Source: Azonexaceae bacterium
GTDB taxonomy: Bacteria > Pseudomonadota > Gammaproteobacteria > Burkholderiales > Rhodocyclaceae
Length of the DNA: 8,103 nt
Assembly (NCBI GenBank): GCA_009469685.1
Contig: SSTA01000128.1
Coordinates: 1 to 8,103 of the forward strand
Direction of reading: 5' to 3'
Part shown: positions 1 to 5,258 of the stretch, in pieces
Position numbering within the stretch: position 1 is the first letter of the stretch
Layout: every line of letters begins with the position of its first letter
The notes under the pieces: model-generated
What the model saw: only the letters and a program-made list of their open reading frames with translations
What the model was told of the DNA's origin: nothing
Database searches by the model: none
Translations under genes and position numbers: made by a program

Positions 1-1230
1 CCCGCCGATCAGACAGGCGGTGACGCGTCCCTGGAGTTCGTAGCCGAGGAAGGGGGTATTCTTGCCCTTGCTGCGCAGGGCTTCCGGCAGCAGCCGCCAG
101 TTAGCTTCGGGGTCGAAGACGCAGACGTCGGCGACGGCGCCGACCGCCAACTGGCCGCGGTCGCTGCCCAGGATGGCTGCCGGGTCGGCGGTGATGCGGG
201 CCAGGGCCTTGGGCAGGCTGACGCCGGCCTCGGTGGCCCATTTCAACGTCAAGGGCAGCAGAAGTTCGAGGCCGGTGGCGCCGGGTTTGGCTTCGCCGAA
301 GGGTAGGAGCTTGTCGTCGGCGCCCACAGGCGTATGGTCGGAACAAATGGCGAGGACACCGCGGGCCGCGGCGTCGGAAAGCGCCTGACGATCGCTTTGC
401 GAGCGGAGCGGCGGGTCGAAGCGGGCCTGACTGTCGAAATAACCGATGTCGTTTTCGGTCAGGTGGAGGTGATGGATGCTGACGTCGCCAGTGACTGCCA
501 CGCCTTCGCTGCGCGCGACTTCCAGCAGACGGGCGCCGGCCCCCGAGGACAGGCGGGTCAGATGCAGGCGGACCCCGGTATCGCGGGCGAGTTGCACCAG
601 GGTCGCGATGGCGATGGTCTCGGCACTGACGGGAATTCCGGCCAGGCCGAGCCGGCTCGCCACTTCGCCGGCATGGGCGATGCCATTGCGGGCCAGCCAG
701 TGATCCTGGGGCTGCAGCCAGACCGCGTAGCCGAAGGTGGCCGCGTATTCCAGAGCTCGCATGAGGGATTCGGTGTCCACCACCGGGCGGTTGGCCTGGG
801 AGAAGGCGACGCAACCGGCCCGCGCCAGTCCGCCGAGTTCCGCCAGCCGCTCGCCTTTGAGGCCCAGGGTCAGAGCGCCCAAGGGAAGGACGCGGGCTCT
901 GCCGATGTCGGCGGCGCGATGGACGAGGCGGTCTGCGAGTTCGGGTTCGTCAAGGGGCGGGTCCGTATCGGGAGGAACGACCACCGAGGTGACGCCGCCG
1001 GCGACCGCGGCGGCGAGTTCGGCCTCGATGCTGTTGAGCCGCGCCCCGAGGTCGATGAAACCGGGACAGACCACCGCACCGCTGGCATCGATGATCCGTT
1101 CGGCAGCAAATCCCTCAGGGGCGCTCCCGATCGAGGCGATCCGGCCCTCGGCGATAAACAGGCTTGCCGGCCGGTCGATATTGTTGAGGGGATCGATCAG
1201 GCGGCCATTGCGGATTTCGATTCGGTTCAT
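1..1230 (-). CDS. pyrC': Non-catalytic dihydroorotase-like protein PyrC' (PyrX), partial at its C-terminus
   Basis: This gene is open to the left edge; 410 residues are visible and only a short tail is probably missing, since family members are about 420-430 residues long. The fold is that of type I dihydroorotase: a small N-terminal strand region (residues 1-55), then the TIM-barrel core, with SDHTPV at 297-302 and a late KGKNTPFLGYEL motif close to the edge. The catalytic metal site is broken. Where active enzymes have PGxxDxHxH followed by REPG, this protein reads PGFIDLGARL (56-65). Both histidines are replaced (G62, R64) and about eight residues of the REPG loop are absent. H254 and D298, which match other metal ligands, remain. 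In Pseudomonas, such inactive PyrC' subunits form a dodecamer with PyrB and are needed for aspartate transcarbamoylase activity. The gene starts 16 nt after pyrB with a GGAAG Shine-Dalgarno. A separate active pyrC is expected elsewhere. The family call is firm; the scaffold role is inferred from homologues. Confidence 0.9.
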   Translation of the reverse strand, partial: MNRIEIRNGRLIDPLNNIDRPASLFIAEGRIASIGSAPEGFAAERIIDASGAVVCPGFIDLGARLNSIEAELAAAVAGGVTSVVVPPDTDPPLDEPELADRLVHRAADIGRARVLPLGALTLGLKGERLAELGGLARAGCVAFSQANRPVVDTESLMRALEYAATFGYAVWLQPQDHWLARNGIAHAGEVASRLGLAGIPVSAETIAIATLVQLARDTGVRLHLTRLSSGAGARLLEVARSEGVAVTGDVSIHHLHLTENDIGYFDSQARFDPPLRSQSDRQALSDAAARGVLAICSDHTPVGADDKLLPFGEAKPGATGLELLLPLTLKWATEAGVSLPKALARITADPAAILGSDRGQLAVGAVADVCVFDPEANWRLLPEALRSKGKNTPFLGYELQGRVTACLIGG

Positions 1231-1237
1231 TTCCGGG

Positions 1238-1242
1238 CTTCC
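1238..1242 (-). promoter_or_regulatory. Shine-Dalgarno of the pyrC'-like gene
   Basis: GGAAG on the minus strand lies 7 nt before the ATG at 1230, inside the 16-nt gap after the pyrB stop. It supports this start and close cotranslation with pyrB. Confidence 0.6.
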
Positions 1243-1246
1243 AAAG

Positions 1247-2206
1247 TCAGTTTCCAGCGACGATGCTCATGACGGCCATGCGAACGGCGATGCCGAAAGT
1301 GACCTGGGGCAGGATGACCGCCTGGGGGCCATCGGCGACGACCGAATGGATTTCGACCCCGCGATTCATGGGGCCCGGATGCATGACGATGGCGTCCGGT
1401 TTCGCGAGGGCGAGCTTGTCGGGGGTGAGACCATAGAGGCGGAAGTATTCGCCGGCCGAAGGCAGCAGGGCGCCGTTCATTCGCTCGTTCTGCAGACGCA
1501 GCATGATGACCACGTCGCAGTCCTTGAGGCCTTCGGCCAGGTCGTGGAAGACATGGACGCCCATGCGGTCGAGGTGCCCCGGCAGCAGCGTCTGCGGGCC
1601 GATGGCGCGCACCTCCGGCACGCCCAGGGTGGTCAGGGCGTGGATGTCCGAGCGGGCGACCCGGGAGTGGAGGATGTCGCCGACGATGGCGACCCGCAGG
1701 TTGGTGAACTCCTGCTTGTAGTGCCGGATGGTGTACATGTCGAGCAGCCCCTGGGTGGGGTGGGCGTGGCGCCCGTCCCCGGCGTTGACGACGTGGATGT
1801 CGTCGCGACCGACCCGGGCCAGGTGCTCGGCGATCAGATAGGGAGCGCCGCTCGCGCTGTGGCGCACCACGAAGAGATTGGCATGCATGGCGCACAGGTT
1901 GTCGATGGTGTCGAGCAGGGTTTCGCCCTTGGCGGTCGACGAGCGGCCGATGTCCAGGTTGATGACGTCAGCCGAGAGGCGCTTGGCGGCAATTTCGAAG
2001 GTGGTGCGGGTGCGGGTCGAGTTTTCGAAAAACAGGTTGAAGACGCTCTTGCCCCGCAGGAGCGGAACCTTTTTCACATCCCGCTGGGAAACTTCCATAA
2101 AGGACTGGGCGGTGTCGAGGATGTGGGTGACCACCTCCCGGGGCAGTCCCTCGATCGACAGCAAGTGGGTCAGTTCGCCGTGGGCGTTGAGCTGGGGATT
2201 ATGCAT
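1247..2206 (-). CDS. pyrB: Aspartate carbamoyltransferase catalytic subunit
   Basis: A 319-residue cytoplasmic enzyme that condenses carbamoyl phosphate with aspartate to give N-carbamoyl-aspartate, the committed step of pyrimidine synthesis. The carbamoyl-phosphate domain carries [12 protein letters not shown] (60-71), which binds the phosphate. The SSTAKGET loop (89-96) supplies the Ser/Lys that reach into the neighbouring active site of the trimer. VRHSASGAP (114-122) and [10 protein letters not shown] (147-156) complete this half. The aspartate domain has [11 protein letters not shown] (176-186), MLRLQNER (235-242) and [11 protein letters not shown] (276-286). All expected active-site segments are intact. 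The N-terminus is longer than that of Escherichia coli PyrB and resembles the Pseudomonas type, in which the extension bears the effector site. No pyrI regulatory chain gene is present, and a PyrC'-like gene follows directly, so a PyrB-PyrC' holoenzyme is the likely form. The start overlaps the end of pyrR by 8 nt and has a GGAGG ribosome site. Confidence 0.97.
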   Translation of the reverse strand: MHNPQLNAHGELTHLLSIEGLPREVVTHILDTAQSFMEVSQRDVKKVPLLRGKSVFNLFFENSTRTRTTFEIAAKRLSADVINLDIGRSSTAKGETLLDTIDNLCAMHANLFVVRHSASGAPYLIAEHLARVGRDDIHVVNAGDGRHAHPTQGLLDMYTIRHYKQEFTNLRVAIVGDILHSRVARSDIHALTTLGVPEVRAIGPQTLLPGHLDRMGVHVFHDLAEGLKDCDVVIMLRLQNERMNGALLPSAGEYFRLYGLTPDKLALAKPDAIVMHPGPMNRGVEIHSVVADGPQAVILPQVTFGIAVRMAVMSIVAGN

Positions 2207-2702
2207 GCTCCAGCCTCCAGGACAGGCGGCCGTCGTCGCCCCGGGCGAGGACCAGGCTCTCGCCGGGGGCCAGGGTCAGGGTCCAGGGGCAGTAGGTCGG
2301 GGCGACGGGGAGTTCCCGCTCCCCGCGGTCGGCCAGCACGGCGAGTTCGACCGAGGCCGGACGGCCGTAGTCGAACAATTCGTTGAGGGCGGCGCGGGTG
2401 GTGCGGCCCGTGTAGAGGACATCATCCACCAGGATCAGGTGGCGGCCATCCACGCCAAACGGGATTTCCGTGGGGCGGACCTGGGGGTGTAGCCCCTTTT
2501 CGGAGAAGTCGTCGCGGTAGAACGAAACGTCGATCAGTCCGATCGGCTCGTCGATGCCGAGCAGTTGCCTCAAGCGCTCGGCGATCCAGGCGCCGCCGCT
2601 GTGGATGCCGACCAGGGCGGGGGAACGTCCCAGGCAGGGGCGGATGGCGTCGGCCAACTGAAGGCACTGGGCTTCGGCATCAGGCAGAGGGAGGGGTGTC
2701 AT
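2199..2702 (-). CDS. pyrR: PyrR-family pyrimidine regulatory protein / uracil phosphoribosyltransferase-like
   Basis: A 167-residue protein of the type I phosphoribosyltransferase fold. The PRPP-binding loop [13 protein letters not shown] (89-101) has the paired acidic residues D93-D94. Other PyrR signatures are [13 protein letters not shown] (32-44), DVSFYRDD (58-65) and [10 protein letters not shown] (123-132). In Bacillus, PyrR binds pyr mRNA and controls attenuation, with weak uracil phosphoribosyltransferase activity. In proteobacteria its regulatory role is less settled, so only the family is claimed here. The ATG at 2702 gives the usual family length (about 165-180). A longer open frame reaches 2927, but its extra 75 residues lie wholly inside ruvX and match nothing in PyrR. 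The gene begins 23 nt before the ruvX stop and ends 8 nt into pyrB, so it is locked between two partners in a coupled operon. No clear Shine-Dalgarno precedes its ATG, which fits translational coupling to ruvX. Confidence 0.92.
   Translation of the reverse strand: MTPLPLPDAEAQCLQLADAIRPCLGRSPALVGIHSGGAWIAERLRQLLGIDEPIGLIDVSFYRDDFSEKGLHPQVRPTEIPFGVDGRHLILVDDVLYTGRTTRAALNELFDYGRPASVELAVLADRGERELPVAPTYCPWTLTLAPGESLVLARGDDGRLSWRLEHA
2214..2218 (-). promoter_or_regulatory. Shine-Dalgarno of pyrB inside the pyrR coding end
   Basis: A perfect GGAGG on the minus strand, 7 nt before the pyrB ATG (2206-2204), sits within the last codons of pyrR. It fixes the pyrB start and implies that pyrB is translated strongly, by ribosomes finishing pyrR or by fresh initiation. 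Confidence 0.7.
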
Positions 2703-3114
2703 GGGTGTTGGACTCGAACCAGGTTTGCAGAATGATCTGGGCGGCAACGGCATCCAGTACCGCCTTCGAAGAACGGGCATTGTGGCCGGTGTCCCGCAGG
2801 CGGGCCTCGGCATCACGGGAAGACAGACGCTCGTCGGCGAAATCCACCGGCAGGGGATGACGGCGGCGCAGGCTCTCTGCAAATCGCTTGCACCGCTCGG
2901 TGAGGGCGTGGGGCGTACCGTCGGCATGGGTCGGCAGTCCCACGATCAGACGGGCGGGCTGCCACTCGGTCACCAGGGCGGCAATCGACTTCCAGCGCAG
3001 CTCGCGATCTCCGGTGGCGATGACCGTCAGGGGATGGGCCTGGGCAAGCAGGGTTTCGCCGACTGCGACCCCGATGCGCTTTTCCCCGAAGTCGAAAGCC
3101 AGCACTGTGGACAT
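2680..3114 (-). CDS. ruvX: Putative pre-16S rRNA nuclease / Holliday junction resolvase-like protein
   Basis: A 144-residue YqgF/RuvX protein with an RNase H-like fold, close to the usual family length of about 140. The first strand carries [13 protein letters not shown] (7-19) with the catalytic-type Asp D8. Next come [14 protein letters not shown] (56-69), DERLSS (94-99) with acidic D94/E95, and [10 protein letters not shown] (120-129), whose D121 matches the last acidic ligand. In Escherichia coli the protein is needed for maturation of the 16S rRNA 5' end; older annotations call it a Holliday junction resolvase by structural similarity. The start is forced: an in-frame TAA lies two codons upstream of the ATG. 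There is no obvious Shine-Dalgarno. It follows algH by 87 nt and overlaps pyrR by 23 nt. The algH-ruvX (yqgE-yqgF) pairing is conserved in many proteobacteria. Confidence 0.95.
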   Translation of the reverse strand: MSTVLAFDFGEKRIGVAVGETLLAQAHPLTVIATGDRELRWKSIAALVTEWQPARLIVGLPTHADGTPHALTERCKRFAESLRRRHPLPVDFADERLSSRDAEARLRDTGHNARSSKAVLDAVAAQIILQTWFESNTHDTPPSA

Positions 3115-3201
3115 GAATTATCGGGAAGGGCGAGCGCTGGGCGGATTGGAAGCGGCGGGCCGGGACTTGGGGGTCATGTCCGTAGGGGTGGCCGCGGCTT
3201 C
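3115..3201 (-). other. 87-bp spacer between algH and ruvX
   Basis: This is the only sizeable gap within the minus-strand cluster. It has no convincing hairpin followed by a T run, so algH and ruvX are probably co-transcribed. A 19-codon minus-strand frame (ATG at 3177, TAA at 3120-3118) ends 3 nt before the ruvX ATG and shares its phase. It lacks a ribosome site and could be chance. Confidence 0.4.
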
Positions 3202-3762
3202 TCAGGCGTGGCCCGCCACGTCGGACAACTGGGAGAAGCTGACACCCAGGTTTTGCATGGCAGCCGGCAGGCGCTCTTCGGGCGGGATGTCGAAAAGGAT
3301 GGCGGCGCGGGCCGGGACGGTCAGCCAAGCGTTCTGCGCCAGTTCGTCCTCCAGTTGCCCGGCGCTCCACCCGGCATAGCCCAGGGTGACGATGAGCTCA
3401 TGGGGGTCGCCTTCAGTTCCCACGTGGGCAAGAATATCCCGCGAACTGGTGAGGCCCACTTCATCGTTGACCGCCAGGGTGGATTGCCAATTGCCCACGG
3501 GGCGGTGCAGGACAAAGCCGCGGTCAAGCTGGACCGGACCGCCGAAATAGACCGGCAGGTCGGCCAGACCGCCTTGAGCGAAGGGGAGATCGATTTTTTC
3601 GAACAACCCGGCCAGAGTCATGTCGATGGGACGATTGACGATGATGCCCAGGGCGCCATTGGAGTTGTGCTCGCAGATATAGACCAGGCTATGGGCAAAA
3701 TAGCGATCCTGCATCGCCGGCATGGCGATGAGGAAGTTGTCGGTCAGGTTGACGCTGTCCAT
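3202..3762 (-). CDS. algH: UPF0301 / AlgH (YqgE) family protein
   Basis: A 186-residue soluble protein of the AlgH/YqgE family, which is typically about 185-190 residues. Its signatures are all present: NFLIAMPAM (9-17), [19 protein letters not shown] (27-45), [15 protein letters not shown] (72-86), and [15 protein letters not shown] (127-141) followed by NAWL (144-147). No signal peptide or membrane segment is visible. The molecular function of the family is not firmly known. The name comes from a link to alginate regulation in Pseudomonas aeruginosa, and it should not be taken as evidence of alginate production here. The ATG at 3762 places FLIAMP at the usual distance from the N-terminus. 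The gene heads the minus-strand cluster, opposite phr, and probably shares its transcript with ruvX and the pyr genes. Confidence 0.95.
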   Translation of the reverse strand: MDSVNLTDNFLIAMPAMQDRYFAHSLVYICEHNSNGALGIIVNRPIDMTLAGLFEKIDLPFAQGGLADLPVYFGGPVQLDRGFVLHRPVGNWQSTLAVNDEVGLTSSRDILAHVGTEGDPHELIVTLGYAGWSAGQLEDELAQNAWLTVPARAAILFDIPPEERLPAAMQNLGVSFSQLSDVAGHA

Positions 3763-3768
3763 GACCGA

Positions 3769-3774
3769 ATTGTA
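3769..3774 (-). promoter_or_regulatory. Possible -10 element for the algH-ruvX-pyr cluster
   Basis: On the minus strand TACAAT matches the sigma-70 -10 consensus at five of six positions in the AT-richer part of the 71-bp divergent gap. No good TTGACA-like box lies 16-18 bp upstream of it. A start about 7 nt downstream would fall on the algH ATG itself, so the transcript would be nearly leaderless, which agrees with the lack of a Shine-Dalgarno there. The prediction is weak. Confidence 0.3.
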
Positions 3775-3822
3775 AACCTAGAAACCGGAGTTACGGGTTC
3801 GTCCGACCTCCAAATGCCAACT

Positions 3823-3828
3823 GGGAAG
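3823..3828 (+). promoter_or_regulatory. Shine-Dalgarno of phr
   Basis: GGGAAG ends 5 nt before the ATG at 3834. It supports this start, which also puts the WFRRDLR motif about ten residues from the N-terminus, as is normal for photolyases. Confidence 0.55.
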
Positions 3829-3833
3829 CGAAC

Positions 3834-5258
3834 ATGACTTTCGATCCGCCTGCCGCCTTGGTCTGGTTTCGCCGCGATCTGCGGGATTACGACCATGCGG
3901 CGCTGGACGCTGCGGCCGATGCCGGTCGTGTTTACTGTGCCTTCGTCTTCGATCGGGAAATCCTCGACGTCCTGCCCGCGCGCCGGGACCGGCGACTCCA
4001 TTACATCCGGGAGTCCCTGGTGGAACTCGATCGTGCCCTTGCCGCAAGGGGCGGCGGATTGATCGTGCGCGAGGGGATGGCGCGGGCGGAAATCCCCCGC
4101 CTGGCGCGGGAACTTGGAGTGAGCGCGGTATTTGCGAATCGGGACTACGAGCCCGCCGCCAAGGACAGGGATGCCGCCGTTGCCGCTGCCTTGAGCGAGT
4201 GCGGAATCGACTTCCGGACGGTCAAGGACCAGGTTCTTCACGACGGCGACGACATCCTGACCGGCGCCGGTCGTCCCTACACCGTCTTCACTCCTTATGG
4301 CCGCGCTTGGCGGGCGCGGCTCGCAGCCGAGGGCGTGGCGCCCTACTCGCGAGAGCCCCGGTTGGTGCGGCCGCCGTCGGGAAGTCGCATCCCGACCCTG
4401 GACGAACTCGGGTTCGCCCCCACCGACCTGCTCGATTTGGGCATCCGACCCGGTATGGCCGGTGCGCGGTCGGCCTGGGACGATTTCCGTCCCCGCATGG
4501 GGGACTATGCCGCACGGCGCGACTTCCCCGGGGTGAAGGGAGTTTCCTATCTTTCCGTCCATCTGCGTTTCGGAACGCTGTCGGTACGGGAACTGGTCGG
4601 AGAGGCCTTGGCGACCGCGGGGGTCGGGGCCGAAACCTGGCTCGGCGAGCTGGCTTGGCGGGACTTCTTCTTCAGCATCCTGGATCGCTTTCCCCAGGTC
4701 GAAAAACGGTGCTTTCGGCCCGAATTCGACCGTCTGGTCTGGGACGACTGGCCGGAGGGATTGGCGGCCTGGCGCGAGGGGCGGACCGGCTATCCGCTGG
4801 TGGACGCGGGGATGCGCCAGTTGGCTCGGAGCGGCTACATGCACAATCGCCTGCGCATGGTGGTCGCATCCTTTCTGTGCAAGGATCTGGGCATCGACTG
4901 GCGCCATGGGGAGCGCCATTTCGCCGCCTGCCTGAACGACTTCGACCTCGCTGCCAACAATGGCGGCTGGCAATGGGCGGCGTCCACGGGGTGCGACGCG
5001 CAACCCTATTTCCGCATCTTCAATCCGGTCAGCCAGTCGGAGCGCTTCGATCCCGACGGCCGCTTCATCCGCCGCTACCTACCGGAGCTCGCCCGGGTTC
5101 CGGATCGCCACATCCATGCGCCTTGGCGCATGAGTCCGGCCGAGCAGGCGGCGGCCGGGTTTGTCCTCGGCCGCGACTACCCGGCGCCCCTGGTCGACCA
5201 TGCCGCAGCCCGGCGGCGCACCCTGGAGCGCTATCGAAGCGTCAGATCCGACGCTTAG
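3834..5258 (+). CDS. phrB: Class I deoxyribodipyrimidine photolyase (CPD photolyase)
   Basis: A 474-residue flavoprotein that splits UV-induced cyclobutane pyrimidine dimers using blue light. The N-terminal Rossmann-like antenna domain has LVWFRRDLRDYDHAAL (9-24) and NRDYEP (102-107). The junction TPYGRAWR (153-160) is followed by the C-terminal helical FAD domain: SYLSVHLRFGTLSVREL (238-254), ELAWRDFF (272-279), GYPLVDAGMRQL (319-330), MHNRLRM (336-342) and DLAANNGGWQWAASTGCD (371-388). Aligned by motif to Escherichia coli PhrB, the electron-transfer tryptophans are W379, W356 and W303, and the lesion contacts E272, W275, M342 and W381 are kept, so it should be active. N375 matches the Asn beside N5 of FAD that is typical of CPD photolyases. 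At the E. coli methenyl-THF contacts Asn-Glu, this protein has A108-A109, so its antenna may differ. It is transcribed away from algH and its end overlaps the converging kinase gene by 17 bp. Confidence 0.95.
   Translation: MTFDPPAALVWFRRDLRDYDHAALDAAADAGRVYCAFVFDREILDVLPARRDRRLHYIRESLVELDRALAARGGGLIVREGMARAEIPRLARELGVSAVFANRDYEPAAKDRDAAVAAALSECGIDFRTVKDQVLHDGDDILTGAGRPYTVFTPYGRAWRARLAAEGVAPYSREPRLVRPPSGSRIPTLDELGFAPTDLLDLGIRPGMAGARSAWDDFRPRMGDYAARRDFPGVKGVSYLSVHLRFGTLSVRELVGEALATAGVGAETWLGELAWRDFFFSILDRFPQVEKRCFRPEFDRLVWDDWPEGLAAWREGRTGYPLVDAGMRQLARSGYMHNRLRMVVASFLCKDLGIDWRHGERHFAACLNDFDLAANNGGWQWAASTGCDAQPYFRIFNPVSQSERFDPDGRFIRRYLPELARVPDRHIHAPWRMSPAEQAAAGFVLGRDYPAPLVDHAAARRRTLERYRSVRSDA
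5242..5258. other. Tail-to-tail overlap of phr and the chpA-like gene
   Basis: The phr stop TAG (5256-5258) lies inside the kinase coding end, and the kinase stop TGA (5244-5242, minus strand) lies inside phr. The two coding regions share 17 bp. No hairpin with a T run can be placed between them. Confidence 0.9.

Larger units (their letters stand above)
3763..3833. promoter_or_regulatory. Divergent intergenic region between algH and phr
   Basis: These 71 bp are the only place where two gene starts face away from each other in the window, so they should hold promoters for both the algH-led cluster and phr. The sequence is noticeably less GC-rich than the flanking genes on the algH side. I see no strong inverted repeat that would serve as an operator. 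Confidence 0.55.

Noticed and set aside
334..1272. 312-codon plus-strand open frame opposite pyrC'
   Set aside because: Antisense to a gene with clear family motifs. It has no ribosome site and no recognisable domain.
737..2386. 549-codon plus-strand open frame across pyrC', pyrB and pyrR
   Set aside because: It lies antisense to three well-recognised genes. Its translation is Arg/Gly/Val/Asp-rich low-complexity sequence with no recognisable domain, as expected for a shadow frame in GC-rich DNA.
2703..2927. Longer N-terminus for pyrR starting at 2927
   Set aside because: The added 75 residues lie wholly within ruvX in another frame, resemble no PyrR sequence, and would make the protein far longer than the family norm.
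2701..3837. 378-codon plus-strand open frame opposite ruvX and algH
   Set aside because: Shadow of two conserved genes; Gly/Gln/Asp-rich with no motif.
3744..5003. 419-codon minus-strand open frame opposite phr
   Set aside because: The plus strand encodes an intact photolyase with all key residues. The antisense product has no family resemblance and would also overlap the algH start.
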